From Microcoleus sp. EPA2 (lineage in GTDB: Bacteria; Cyanobacteriota; Cyanobacteriia; Cyanobacteriales; Microcoleaceae): DNA of 64,000 nt. The position numbers and the translations under genes were made by a program. The DNA lies in the NCBI GenBank assembly GCA_020882975.1, contig JAHRFD010000016.1, positions 62,001 through 126,000 on the forward strand, read 5' to 3'. Below are positions 35,875 to 45,104 of this stretch, in pieces. The number at the start of each line of letters is the position of its first letter. Position 1 is the first letter of the stretch. The notes under the pieces were generated by a model, which worked only from the letters and a program-made list of their open reading frames with translations, did no database searches and was not told where the DNA came from.

Positions 35875-36888
35875 TTATTCTCCGTAGTGTCCGCCAGCAA
35901 CCTTACCCCGAAACACCACATAATTGTAGATGTTGTAGAAAATCATAATCGGGATCAGAAAGCCAATAAACACAATCATAAATACCAGGGCGCTGGGCGC
36001 AGCCGCCGCTTGATAAATCGTGAGTTGCGTGGGAATTATGTACGGAAAAACAATCAATCCCAAGCCGATAAAACTCAGCAAAAAAATCAAAATTGTCCAG
36101 ACAAACGGCGTGCGTTCTTCTTTCCTTTCTAGACTTCTTAGCAAGAGTCCAACTAGCAACAATCCCAGCACAGGAATTGTCGCAAAGACATAAACTAGCG
36201 GTTTCTCGAACAATCTTGCTCTGGTACTTTCATAAAAAATGGGAGTGGCGATGGTAATCAAAATGGCTCCGATTAATGTCGTCACGGCCGCAATTTTAGC
36301 GGTGCGATAGTGAGTGGTTTGCAGTTCCCCATCTGTTTTCATGATCAGATAGGTAGAACCAATCAAAACGTAACCTTGAACTAACGTTAAAGCCACTAAG
36401 ATCGATCGCCAATCCAGCCAATCCCAAGTAGTACCCACAAAGTGACCTGCTTCATCCACCGCAATGCCTTCGAGCACCGCACCGAGGGCAAATCCTTGAG
36501 CTAAAGCAGCCAGAAAACTACCGGCCCCGAAGGCATAATTCCAGAATAACTTCCGATTAGAATGCTCGCGAAATTCAAAGGCTACAGCCCGAAATATCAA
36601 CCCAAAAAGCATCATACAAATGGGTATGTACAAGGCAGTTAAAATCGTGCCATAAGCTAGCGGAAAAGCCCCAAATAAAGCGCCTCCCATCAAAACTAAC
36701 CAAGTTTCGTTAGCATCCCAAACATTGCCCAAACTTGTCATTAAAATGCCCCTGCGTTCATCGTCATCAGCAGTCAGAGACAAGATTCCTACTCCTAAAT
36801 CAAAACCGTCTAGCATGACGTAGAGTAATAGAAATAGACCCAAAATTACGAACCAGACTTGCGGGAGAAAATGCTCCAAAGCTTGCAT
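35875..36888 (-). CDS. cydB: Cytochrome bd quinol oxidase subunit II
   Basis: The 337-residue integral membrane protein starts VWFVILGLFLLLYVMLDGFDLGVG, the classic CydB opening, and includes GNVWDANETWLVLMGG and YVLIGSTYLIMKT. It has about eight to nine hydrophobic helices. Together with CydA it forms the terminal oxidase that oxidises quinol and reduces oxygen to water without pumping protons. In cyanobacteria it works in the cytoplasmic and/or thylakoid membrane. It lies eight bases after cydA and must be co-transcribed with it. The length is normal for the short CydB/CioB class. A long hairpin abuts the stop codon. Confidence 0.95.
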   Translation of the reverse strand: MQALEHFLPQVWFVILGLFLLLYVMLDGFDLGVGILSLTADDDERRGILMTSLGNVWDANETWLVLMGGALFGAFPLAYGTILTALYIPICMMLFGLIFRAVAFEFREHSNRKLFWNYAFGAGSFLAALAQGFALGAVLEGIAVDEAGHFVGTTWDWLDWRSILVALTLVQGYVLIGSTYLIMKTDGELQTTHYRTAKIAAVTTLIGAILITIATPIFYESTRARLFEKPLVYVFATIPVLGLLLVGLLLRSLERKEERTPFVWTILIFLLSFIGLGLIVFPYIIPTQLTIYQAAAAPSALVFMIVFIGFLIPIMIFYNIYNYVVFRGKVAGGHYGE

Positions 36889-36896
36889 AAAATCTC

Positions 36897-38339
36897 CTAT
36901 TGTTGTGCTTCTGCGGGACGTTGATCGGGAATGTGTTCTGCGGGTTCAGTTTCGATGGCTGGTTGATTGTCTAAACCTGGCACTGGCAGATTTAAATTAG
37001 GCCCTTTGCGGATAATGCGGCTGCCAAAATACATGGCACAAACAAACAAAAAGCTGTAAATAGCTGCAAAGAAACTGAGGGAAGTTAAAACATTGCTAGC
37101 GGGGATGTTTGACACCGCATCAGCCGTGCGAATTTGCCCGTATAAAGCCCAAGGTTGTCTACCGACACAGCGGACAATCCAACCTGATTCTACAGCTATA
37201 TAACCTAGGGGCGCTGCTAATACCCAAGCGCGCATTAGCCAAGGTTGACTCCTGATATTTTCTGGGGAAAGTTTGCCTCGACTCCACTGAATTGTACTGA
37301 ATAGCATCAATCCTACAAACAAGAAGCCAATGCCGGACATAATACGGAAACAATAGTAGATTAAACCTACCATTTTGGGTCTATTTTCTGGCAGCCATTC
37401 TTTTAATCCTAGGACTGGTTCGGAGAGTTTTTCTTTGAATTCTAGAACGTATCCCAAGCCATTGGGAACTTTGATTTCCCAGTCATTTTTTTGGGCTTTT
37501 TCATTAGGAAGAGCCATTAAAGTCCAATCGGCGGAACTTCCGGCTGGGGAGGTTTCCCACTTAGCTTCGATGGCTGCTAATTTTGTGGGCTGATAGTGAT
37601 AGACTTGTTCGGCGCTCAAATGTCCGATGAATATCTGTAAAGGTGCAACGGCAATGGCGGTAGCTATGGCAATCTTTAAAGATTTGGAAAAAAAGGCTTC
37701 GTTGCGCTTATTCAGAATGTACCAAGCGCTAATTCCTCCAATGACAAACAGCGAAGTTTCTAGCGTCGCAAAAAACATATGGAGAACGCTGTTTAAGGCA
37801 AAGGGGTTGAGAATTGCTTGGAAATAATCGCTGACAACAAACTTGCCGTTAACCATTTCTCCGCCGGCGGGGGTTTGCAGCCAAGAGTTAGCGATGAGAA
37901 TCCAGACTGTTGATAGGTTTGCGCCGAAGGCTACCATGATTGTAGCAATGTAGTGGACGATCGGGTGAACGCGCCCCCAACCAAACAGCATAATTCCTAA
38001 AAAGCCGGCTTCTAGCATAAATGCCATGGAAGCTTCAAAGCCTAAAATACTGCCAAAAAAGTCACCCACTGCTTCGGAAAATGGTGCCCAATTTGTGCCG
38101 AATTGAAACTCCATGGGAATGCCGGAAGCTACTCCAATACCGAAGTTTAAGACATAGAGTTGAGACCAAAAACGAGCATGATGGTAATAGTCAGGATTGC
38201 GAGTTTTTAGCCACATTCCCTCAACAATTACCAGATAAATTCCCATTCCCGTAGTGAGAACTGGCCACAGCATATGAAATATAGCGGTTAGCGCAAATTG
38301 CATTCGCGATAGGGCTACGGTGTTAGATAAGATATCCAT
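36897..38339 (-). CDS. cydA: Cytochrome bd quinol oxidase subunit I
   Basis: 480 residues from the ATG at 38339, which has AAAGGA at a suitable distance. An upstream in-frame start at 38387 would add 16 residues not typical of CydA. Haem ligands are recognisable: His in AIFHMLWPVL, His in LNSVLHMFFATLE, and the Glu residues of GFEASMAFMLEAGFLGIMLFGW. The quinol-side segment GRQPWALYGQIRTADAVS is present, with an RCVGRQPW variant just before it. The loop is short, as in the CIO (cyanide-insensitive) class. It is the catalytic haem-bearing subunit and pairs with CydB directly downstream. The 284-base gap upstream should hold the promoter; no clear boxes can be assigned. Confidence 0.95.
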   Translation of the reverse strand: MDILSNTVALSRMQFALTAIFHMLWPVLTTGMGIYLVIVEGMWLKTRNPDYYHHARFWSQLYVLNFGIGVASGIPMEFQFGTNWAPFSEAVGDFFGSILGFEASMAFMLEAGFLGIMLFGWGRVHPIVHYIATIMVAFGANLSTVWILIANSWLQTPAGGEMVNGKFVVSDYFQAILNPFALNSVLHMFFATLETSLFVIGGISAWYILNKRNEAFFSKSLKIAIATAIAVAPLQIFIGHLSAEQVYHYQPTKLAAIEAKWETSPAGSSADWTLMALPNEKAQKNDWEIKVPNGLGYVLEFKEKLSEPVLGLKEWLPENRPKMVGLIYYCFRIMSGIGFLFVGLMLFSTIQWSRGKLSPENIRSQPWLMRAWVLAAPLGYIAVESGWIVRCVGRQPWALYGQIRTADAVSNIPASNVLTSLSFFAAIYSFLFVCAMYFGSRIIRKGPNLNLPVPGLDNQPAIETEPAEHIPDQRPAEAQQ

Positions 38340-38623
38340 GTTTTTTTTGTATCCTTTGGTCAGTTCAATAGGGATTCGTTTGCACAATTCCAGGAATTGA
38401 CATTAACTACAGTGTAATGTAAGAATTTAGGATATATTTTGGGGTCAGCAACTTTTAAGGTTTTCTACATATTTGGGTTGTCTTTTATTGGGTTTTAAAA
38501 TATAGAGGTAGATGAGGATTTGCCGTTGGGTGGGGGCGGGTTTAGGAGATTGGGGATTTTAGGCAATTATGGTTGGTAAAACCCGCCCCTACAAGATTTA
38601 TGTTGATTGATGCGGAGACTATC

Positions 38624-39097
38624 TTACCGAACGGTGACTTTATAAGTCAGTTTAAAGGGTTTAAAATTAGCTGCTGTTTTCGCCGCTCCGCTCAGTTGTA
38701 ATTCGTAAATCCCTGCCTTGGGAAATACAATATCAGCTCCGGGAATGCCTTTGTAACGCTCGGCAGATACTGCTTTTAAGGGTGGTTCCATCAGCGGCTT
38801 ATCCCCCTCTTTACGATTTTTTGGATAAACGGCTAAGTTGCAATTACACTGCTCTAACGGGATAATTTGCCCCCCCCTGCGAGTCAGTGCAAACCAGACT
38901 TTCGCGGTCTCTCCAGCGCGGGGATTGTGGTTTGGTTCTAGGTGAAAGGTAGCGGCGACATCTCCTGATACTTCGACTTCGTGGGCTAACGCTGAAGTTA
39001 ATTTTAAGGGGGGCATGGGACCTATTCCTGCTTCAATTAGCAATCCCAAGAAAACTAACAATCCTAAACTTTTACTTTTGTTTGACAGGGGAAACAT
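38624..39097 (-). CDS. Small secreted protein with His- and Cys-containing motifs
   Basis: 157 residues from the ATG at 39097; a further in-frame start at 39145 would add 16 residues. An N-terminal hydrophobic stretch (LGLLVFLGLLIEAGIG) followed by ALAHE looks like a signal peptide, so the mature protein probably begins at or near HEVEVSGDV. The mature part has HLEPNHNPRAGE, EQCNCNLAVYP and a terminal beta strand LTYKVTVR, suggesting a small beta-sandwich like YtkA/FixH-type domains. His and the CNC pair could bind metal (inference). It overlaps the end of the membrane fusion gene by 26 bases and lies upstream of cydA, so a role in metal or redox delivery to the oxidase is possible but unproven. 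Conserved family not named with certainty. Confidence 0.75.
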   Translation of the reverse strand: MFPLSNKSKSLGLLVFLGLLIEAGIGPMPPLKLTSALAHEVEVSGDVAATFHLEPNHNPRAGETAKVWFALTRRGGQIIPLEQCNCNLAVYPKNRKEGDKPLMEPPLKAVSAERYKGIPGADIVFPKAGIYELQLSGAAKTAANFKPFKLTYKVTVR

Positions 39098-40277
39098 AGA
39101 AATTATCCAGTGATAAGAGGGACCAAAATAGGCGCGATCGCACAAACAGAACTAACACCGTAACCACCGCTAACACGGCTGTCAGCAGTTGGTTGTGCAA
39201 TTTCCATTCAAAACCGCCCAGATAGCGAGAACCGATGAGGGCTGCGTGAATAGCGCACAGCAAAAAAGCCGGGATGCTTAACAGGTGAATTTGTCGCCAT
39301 AGTTTGCCTAGATAGTCTTGAAGGCGATCGCAACTTGTAACCGCCGCCGGTATCATTAACAGTAGCGCCAGTATCCCAGCTATCATCCCTAACTGATGCT
39401 GTGGCAACATAAAAGATAGGGCGTCAAAATTCCATTGCAGGGTATGATCTAGCATATGAAATGTGTGGGCAAAGGCGATCGCAAACCCTCCAACACCCAA
39501 AGCTCTACGATAGCGCAAAAGTGGGGCGAAAAACTGACTAACCGGACGCGCAATCAGTGCTAGCATCAAGCATAGTAGGGATGCGTGGCCCGTAACATCA
39601 ACCATTTCATCGGTTCGCAACAGAGTAATTATGCCGATCGCCATTGTCACCCAACCACCAGCGCGAAAGAGTTGACTGCGTTTGTGGGCGCTGAATCTAC
39701 TAGCAAAAAACCCGACTCCCAGCATTGTTGGTAGCGTACCCATTCCAAATGCCAACATCGTTGTCGCACCCAAAATTGGGTTTCCGGTTTCTGCGGCTTT
39801 TATTTGTGCTGCATACAGGAAACCGCAGGGAATGAAACCCCAAAGCAAACCCAAAGCCCATGGTATCCACCAACTTTTTTGAGTAGAAATCTTAGTCATT
39901 GCATGACTGATGCGATGGTGGGAAATTGGGTGCAATAATGGCAAATGTGGCAGTAAATCTGGTTTAATTTGTACTAATCCAAACCAAATTAGCATAGTAC
40001 CGGTAAGAAGTGCGATCGCCCGTCGCCCTCCGCTACCAATCCCAGCCATTTGTCCCCCAGCAATTAATACCGAACCTACTCCACCAATGGCTGCCCCAAC
40101 TAAGGCATAGGCAAAAATTCTGCCCAAATTTAAGAGTAAATTAAAGCGGAAAGAAGCTAATTTATCTTTGGGGTTAATGGACAAGGAAAATGCCACTGTC
40201 AGCGGGCCACACATTCCAGCGCAGTGTCCAAAACTGCCGATAAATCCTAAGATACTGATTAGTAGGAGTTCTAGCAT
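39072..40277 (-). CDS. TauE/UreH-like membrane protein fused to a ferric-reductase-like domain
   Basis: The 401-residue protein is highly hydrophobic. The N-terminal half opens with ILGFIGSFGHCAGMCGPLTV, the signature of the UreH/DsbD-like (TauE/SafE-related) membrane domain, and contains GLLWGFIPCGFLYAA. The second half (~225-385) has paired His residues on helices (AHTFHMLDH, WRQIHLLSIPAFLLCAIHA) like the haem-binding ferric-reductase/MsrQ membrane domain. The first domain is used in metal or thiol transport across the membrane, and the second usually carries electrons through two haems. The fusion suggests transmembrane electron or metal handling (inference). The downstream secreted protein gene overlaps its 3' end, and cydAB follows. 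The ATG at 40277 is the natural start. Confidence 0.82.
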   Translation of the reverse strand: MLELLLISILGFIGSFGHCAGMCGPLTVAFSLSINPKDKLASFRFNLLLNLGRIFAYALVGAAIGGVGSVLIAGGQMAGIGSGGRRAIALLTGTMLIWFGLVQIKPDLLPHLPLLHPISHHRISHAMTKISTQKSWWIPWALGLLWGFIPCGFLYAAQIKAAETGNPILGATTMLAFGMGTLPTMLGVGFFASRFSAHKRSQLFRAGGWVTMAIGIITLLRTDEMVDVTGHASLLCLMLALIARPVSQFFAPLLRYRRALGVGGFAIAFAHTFHMLDHTLQWNFDALSFMLPQHQLGMIAGILALLLMIPAAVTSCDRLQDYLGKLWRQIHLLSIPAFLLCAIHAALIGSRYLGGFEWKLHNQLLTAVLAVVTVLVLFVRSRLFWSLLSLDNFYVSPVKQK

Positions 40278-40347
40278 GGTGAGGGAGTAGTTAGTAGTAA
40301 TTATTCATCTCTTCCTTGGGCAATAAAATTTCTTCATGATTCCTTGA

Positions 40348-42549
40348 TTAAGGTTTAGATTTTGTTTGAGAAGCAGCGTAATTATCTGCGATTAACTTGC
40401 TAACTTCAGGATTATAAATTCGCAGATAATTCCAGTAATTTTCAAACACAGATTTCACATATCCTTTGGTTTCAGGAAACGGAATTTTGTCTGCAAAAGC
40501 ATCCGGGTCACTAAAACTAAACCTCTTCAACCAATCTGCTACTGCATTGGGTCCAGCATTGTAGCTAGCCACAGCTAACATTGAGTTATTCTTGTATTCG
40601 TCGTGGGTGTTACCTAAATACCATGTACCGAGTTTAATATTGTCGTCTACATTTTCCAATGAATACTTTTTGAGGTTAATTTTTTCGGCAATCCAGGTTG
40701 CTGTTTCCGGCATGACTTGCATTAAACCAGTGGCTCCGACTACGGATTTAATTTTGGGCATAAATCTGGATTCTTGCCGAATTAATGATGTGACCAAAAG
40801 CGGGTTAATTTTGCGTTCTTGAGACCATTTTACTATGTTTTCTAAGTAAGGAAAGGGATATAATGCTTGCCAGTAAGTGGGCTGCTGTCTCAGGGCTAAA
40901 TATTCCTTTCTTTCTTCTGGTTGTTCCCGGTTGCGCAAACTCCCAACCATCCACAAACCCTCTAGGTTATCTCCGACACCAATTCGCATTAAACCGTCGG
41001 TAAATTGCTCGGAAATAGTGGGTTCTACTCTGTTGGTAAATTCTACTTGCCACAGTTTCCAAGCATCTCTGTCTTGACCTAATTGATAGAGTTCTTTCAA
41101 AACTGGAGAACCTGCGGTTGGTTCCATGCGCTGAGGGGGGCGGACTACATTGGGAGATAGGTCTCGGACTGTGGTAAAGTCGCCTACAGGCCAGCCGAGA
41201 AATACAGCCGATCGCCATGCAAAGTAGGATTCGGGATAGCGTAAAATAGTGTATTCAAAAGCTGTTTTTGCGTCCTGTTGGCGACCGATTTGTTTTGCCC
41301 ATTTGCCTACCCAAAATGCTGCTTCTGGTGCTAGTTCGCTGTCGGGATTGTGGGTGGTGAGTTCTCTGGCCCATTGCCAAGCGGAGTTCAGATCTCCGGC
41401 TTTGGCAAATTGCTGGGCGACAGTCCATCGCAGTGTGGCTGCTGGATCGGAATTGTTGTATTTTTTTAAGAGTAGTTTGCGGGTGTCGGAGGCAGAGGTA
41501 GCACTGCCTAATTTGTCGAGGAGTTGGGATTTATCGAATAAAGCTTCGGCGGCATGATTGGGGAAGTTGCTAACGACTCGATCGAGCAAAACGATCGCAT
41601 CTTTGGGTTCATTCAAGCGCGACAGCCGGATTAAGCCTAAACCAGTATCTTCGGCATCGGGAAATTGGTTGACTAATTCTTGATAGGCAATTTTCGATTC
41701 GGGTATTTTCCCATCTAGCCACAAACCGCGAGCTTTGCGGTAAAGATTTTTGGCGGTGCGGGGAGCTTTGCCGTAGGCGATCGCTCCTTTGCCGTAATCT
41801 TGTTTTTCCCAATAGCCAAAAGCTATTTCTTCCCAATCTTCCGGTTTCAAAGCGCTGCTGTTTTGCTGCACCAATTGTTCTAAAATTGTACCATAATTAT
41901 TGACATAATGACCGTGTTTTGCTACTATCAGCATCAACTGTGGCTGATTGGGATTTTGTTTTAACTTAGCCAGGGCAATTTCTACGCTGCGGGGATGGGC
42001 GGGAAATTGAGTGATGGCCTGCTGCCAATATTCGGGTTTGGATTTGCCTAAAACATATAAGGCTTCCACAGCTACTGGGTCATTGGGATAATTTTTGAGC
42101 AGTGACTGCCAAGCTGTTTCGGCTTTGTCCCGATCGCCACTTAATTGGTAAGCTTCTGCTCGTTTCAGGGCAATGTGAGATGCTAAAAGTGGATATTCTT
42201 GCTCTAATTTGTCCAATAAATTTAATGCTTTGGCGGGATTTCCTTGCTGGATTAAATCCGTGGCCAGGAGGTAGCGGGCGCGGCTTTGAGAGGAGACTTG
42301 CTGTTGGGGATTTGTCGGTGCAGACTTACTGGTGGCGATCGCATCTAATTTCGTCGCCCTCTCCACCGCAGACAGGGATACCAGGCTTGTAACTTCCGAT
42401 TCGGCATTGGCTATGTCCTTGGCTGGTTCAGCTTTGTGGAACGGGCCGACACCCATCAATTTGGCGAAGGTCAGCAAAGAGCCGAGCGCCATAACGCAAA
42501 TTGAAACACCCATTAAAACAGAAAGTTGAGTTTTGCGTCGCTTTAGCAT
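40348..42549 (-). CDS. Soluble lytic murein transglycosylase with TPR-like repeats
   Basis: The 733-residue protein has an N-terminal membrane anchor or signal (LSVLMGVSICVMALGSLLTF), a long helical region (~80-560) with TPR-like repeats such as AKALNLLDKLEQEYP, and a C-terminal SLT domain. The catalytic Glu sits in SLIRQESRF, followed by GLMQVMPETA and AVASYNAGPNAV, the three SLT motifs. It cleaves the glycan strands of peptidoglycan with formation of anhydro-muramyl ends, in the periplasm. The size and layout match the Slt70-like family. It is transcribed leftward from a divergent region shared with pepA. A small GGAGG/CCTCC hairpin lies just upstream of its start. The strain may have other transglycosylases, so no gene symbol is given. 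Confidence 0.9.
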   Translation of the reverse strand: MLKRRKTQLSVLMGVSICVMALGSLLTFAKLMGVGPFHKAEPAKDIANAESEVTSLVSLSAVERATKLDAIATSKSAPTNPQQQVSSQSRARYLLATDLIQQGNPAKALNLLDKLEQEYPLLASHIALKRAEAYQLSGDRDKAETAWQSLLKNYPNDPVAVEALYVLGKSKPEYWQQAITQFPAHPRSVEIALAKLKQNPNQPQLMLIVAKHGHYVNNYGTILEQLVQQNSSALKPEDWEEIAFGYWEKQDYGKGAIAYGKAPRTAKNLYRKARGLWLDGKIPESKIAYQELVNQFPDAEDTGLGLIRLSRLNEPKDAIVLLDRVVSNFPNHAAEALFDKSQLLDKLGSATSASDTRKLLLKKYNNSDPAATLRWTVAQQFAKAGDLNSAWQWARELTTHNPDSELAPEAAFWVGKWAKQIGRQQDAKTAFEYTILRYPESYFAWRSAVFLGWPVGDFTTVRDLSPNVVRPPQRMEPTAGSPVLKELYQLGQDRDAWKLWQVEFTNRVEPTISEQFTDGLMRIGVGDNLEGLWMVGSLRNREQPEERKEYLALRQQPTYWQALYPFPYLENIVKWSQERKINPLLVTSLIRQESRFMPKIKSVVGATGLMQVMPETATWIAEKINLKKYSLENVDDNIKLGTWYLGNTHDEYKNNSMLAVASYNAGPNAVADWLKRFSFSDPDAFADKIPFPETKGYVKSVFENYWNYLRIYNPEVSKLIADNYAASQTKSKP

Positions 42550-42776
42550 GGGATAATTTAAGAAAGTAAGGAGGTTCTAGCCTCCCCTGAAACAGATGAT
42601 TGACGGCGGTGCCTGACATCAGCAAAGGGAGACTTCGCCGTATAGTATCAGAATTTATTTTGACGCGGACTGGGGAATTTGTCCGATCGCTATATATTTT
42701 TCGGGAAAATAAAAAACGACAAACCAGGCCGGACAAAGTACAATCAAAATCTAAAATCTTAACAGCAAATCAAAAC

Positions 42777-44249
42777 ATGGAATTTCGAGTCACCGATACA
42801 CCCCGCTCTGTGTGGACAGGAGATGCCCTGGCAATTGGTCTATTTGAAGACGCGGTAGAGCTCACCGGCGACTTGGCACAATTAGATGAACAGCTTACAG
42901 GCACTTTGAAAGAGCTGCTACTGGAAACAGATTTTCAGGGCAAAGCTGGTACGATTGCCATTACCCGTGTTGGGGGCAAAAGTCTGCTGCGTAAAATTGC
43001 GATCGTCGGTTTAGGTTCTGCTGAAAACTTAAAATTAGATACTCTGCGACAAGCAGCAGGTATGTGTGCCAAGCTAGCGAAAAAGGAAAAATGTAAAACC
43101 CTCGGCCTGAGCTTTCCGGTGTGGCAAAATGCGCCGGATGCTACAGCTAGTGCGATCGTCGAAGGTGTAGAACTTGCCGTCCATCAAGATCACCGTTTCA
43201 AGTCGGAATCCGAAGACAAAAGCGGTGCGATCGAGCAAGTAGACTTGCTGGGTTTTGTCGGTAGCGAAAGCGCGATCGTCCGCGCCAGACAAATCACTGC
43301 CGGAGTCATTTTAGCACGGGAATTAGTCGCAGCGCCAGCTAATTTCGTGACCCCAATTACTATGGCAGAAACTGCCCAGAGTCTTGCTGCTGAATGCGGT
43401 TTAGAATTAACAATATTGGAGCAAGCAGACTGCGAAAAACTAGGTATGGGAGCATTTCTGGGCGTTGCCAAAGCATCGGACTTGCCACCAAAATTCATTC
43501 ACCTGATTTATAAACCAGAAGGCAAACCGCGGCGCAAAATCGCCATTGTGGGCAAAGGATTGACTTTCGATTCCGGCGGTTTGAACATCAAACCAACGGG
43601 CAGTGGCATTGAAATCATGAAAGTCGATATGGGCGGTGCGGCGGCTACTTTGGGTGCTGCCAAGGCGATCGGTCACATCAAACCCGATGTGGAAGTTCAC
43701 TTTATCAGTGCCGTGACTGAAAACATGATCGGCGGCAACGCTATGCGCCCTGGAGACATCCTCACAGCTTCTAATGGCAAAACTATCGAAGTTAACAATA
43801 CCGATGCAGAAGGGCGTTTAACTCTGGCTGATGCTTTGGTATTTGCTGATAAATTGGGAGTGGATGCGATCGTAGATTTAGCAACTCTCACCGGTGCCTG
43901 TGTAATTGCTTTGGGTGATGATATCGCTGGTTTGTGGAGTCCTCAAGATAGTGTGGCATCGGAAATTGTCGCTGCTTCAGAAATGGCTGGGGAAAAGTTT
44001 TGGCGAATGCCGATGGAAGAGAAGTATTTTGAGGGATTGAAAGCTTTGCACGCTGACATGAAAAACACTGGCCCTCGTGCTGGTGGCTCCATTACGGCGG
44101 CTCTATTTTTAAAGCAGTTTGTGAAGGATACTCCTTGGGCGCATTTAGATATTGCTGGCCCGGTTTGGATTGAAAAAGAAAATGGCTACAACGGGCCTGG
44201 GGCTACGGGTTTTGGAGTTCGGACTCTGGTGCATTGGGCCTTGAATTAA
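42777..44249 (+). CDS. pepA: Leucyl aminopeptidase (M17 family)
   Basis: 490 residues from the ATG at 42777 (MEFRVTDTP). A longer frame from 42600 would add 59 residues that resemble no aminopeptidase. The metal and active-site motifs of M17 peptidases are intact: [30 protein letters not shown] and the signature [14 protein letters not shown]. The enzyme removes N-terminal residues from peptides in the cytosol with two divalent metal ions, usually as a hexamer. It is divergent from the lytic transglycosylase gene; the 226-base gap between them must hold both promoters, but no convincing sigma-70 pair was found. Confidence 0.96.
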   Translation: MEFRVTDTPRSVWTGDALAIGLFEDAVELTGDLAQLDEQLTGTLKELLLETDFQGKAGTIAITRVGGKSLLRKIAIVGLGSAENLKLDTLRQAAGMCAKLAKKEKCKTLGLSFPVWQNAPDATASAIVEGVELAVHQDHRFKSESEDKSGAIEQVDLLGFVGSESAIVRARQITAGVILARELVAAPANFVTPITMAETAQSLAAECGLELTILEQADCEKLGMGAFLGVAKASDLPPKFIHLIYKPEGKPRRKIAIVGKGLTFDSGGLNIKPTGSGIEIMKVDMGGAAATLGAAKAIGHIKPDVEVHFISAVTENMIGGNAMRPGDILTASNGKTIEVNNTDAEGRLTLADALVFADKLGVDAIVDLATLTGACVIALGDDIAGLWSPQDSVASEIVAASEMAGEKFWRMPMEEKYFEGLKALHADMKNTGPRAGGSITAALFLKQFVKDTPWAHLDIAGPVWIEKENGYNGPGATGFGVRTLVHWALN

Positions 44250-44430
44250 ACGCCATGAGACAGGGCAGTGCGATCGCCCATCACCATTAACCACAGGGAA
44301 ATTGCAGACACTTGATGATTCAAAAAACAGGTAGATTTTCAAGAATTAGTGGTGTATTGACGATCGCACTGTCTGGCGGCTGCGGATTATTTGTGTTCAA
44401 AAAACCCGTACAATCTATCCCATCGGAATA

Positions 44431-44624
44431 GTAATATCAAATCCGTTAGCATCGGAATTATTAAACTCTCTCTTCTCTTCCTTCGCGTCCTTCGCGCCTT
44501 CGCGGTTAAATCATTCCGATACAACCGGAATTGGTATAAATTCGAGTTCACTGTTCACTGTTCACTGTCAACCGTCAACCGTCAACTGTCAACATCACCT
44601 GACGGTGTAACCGGAAATGATATC
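44431..44624 (-). repeat. MITE-like repeat, copy C, with inserted heptad array
   Basis: One end reads GTAATATCAAATCCGTT and the other, read on the opposite strand, TGATATCATTTCCGGTT, so imperfect terminal inverted repeats are present. The core CGCGAAGG and GGTTAAATCATTCC blocks match copies E and F. A tandem heptad array sits inside it. Confidence 0.7.
44546..44593. repeat. Heptanucleotide tandem repeats (GTTCACT, GTCAACC)
   Basis: Three GTTCACT units are followed by two GTCAACC, one GTCAACT and a partial GTCAAC, seven units in all. The pattern matches the short tandem heptad repeats known from filamentous cyanobacteria. The bases from 44625 to 44873 hold no gene other than the leader of psb30. 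Confidence 0.75.
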
Positions 44625-44873
44625 AGGGGCTTCCCGCTCGTCTTTTGGTCAAAACTTGGGATGGCGATCTCCGGATCTAGCCCTGGTGGCTCGATCGGGC
44701 GATACCCGTTTCGCCAGCCCCCTCCCTTTGTCTGAGGGCGGAGGATGAAGCCGATCGCTAAAAAGTTGAATTTTGTAAACTTTCTTAAAAAATAGGGCCT
44801 CTCGCCCGGTAAAATCAGAGACGGATTTTCTAATTCAACAATCTAGACTAACTAACTACAGTCAGGAGGACAC

Positions 44874-45014
44874 ATGGACTTTATAACCGATCTGTTCAGC
44901 GGTGCTGGCAGTGTCAACATCCAACTAATTGTTCAGGTCGCTTTGCTCGCAGCAGTCGTGCTTTCTGGCCCGATCGTGATTTTTCTATTGGCTGCTAGAG
45001 GCGGCGATCTCTAA
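44874..45014 (+). CDS. psb30: Photosystem II protein Psb30 (Ycf12)
   Basis: This 46-codon gene starts at an ATG preceded by a strong ribosome site, AGGAGG at 44864. The product begins MDFITDLFSGAGSVN, has one membrane helix (~17-40) and ends IFLLAARGGDL, which matches the conserved C-terminal end of Psb30/Ycf12 (LAFRGGDL-like). Psb30 is a single-helix subunit at the edge of the photosystem II core that helps to stabilise the complex in the thylakoid membrane. It is the clearest sign that the host is a cyanobacterium. The N-terminal 15 residues are longer than in some homologues. It is convergent with recJ. Confidence 0.88.
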   Translation: MDFITDLFSGAGSVNIQLIVQVALLAAVVLSGPIVIFLLAARGGDL

Positions 45015-45104
45015 GATTAGTATGATACCGGGCGATCGAGAGTTGGGAGCTTTGAGTTGTTAACCATTCAGATTTCTCAAAATTCGATCGCCAATTGCCC
45101 ATTT

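Noticed and set aside
38340-38387. 16-residue N-terminal extension of CydA
   Set aside because: The ATG at 38339 with AAAGGA upstream gives the conserved CydA start.
42600-42776. 59-residue N-terminal extension of leucyl aminopeptidase
   Set aside because: The ATG at 42777 gives the normal family start; the upstream part does not resemble aminopeptidases and probably holds the promoter.
44546-44593. Possible CRISPR-like repeat array
   Set aside because: The units are 7 bases without spacers; no cas genes are present. It is a heptad tandem repeat.
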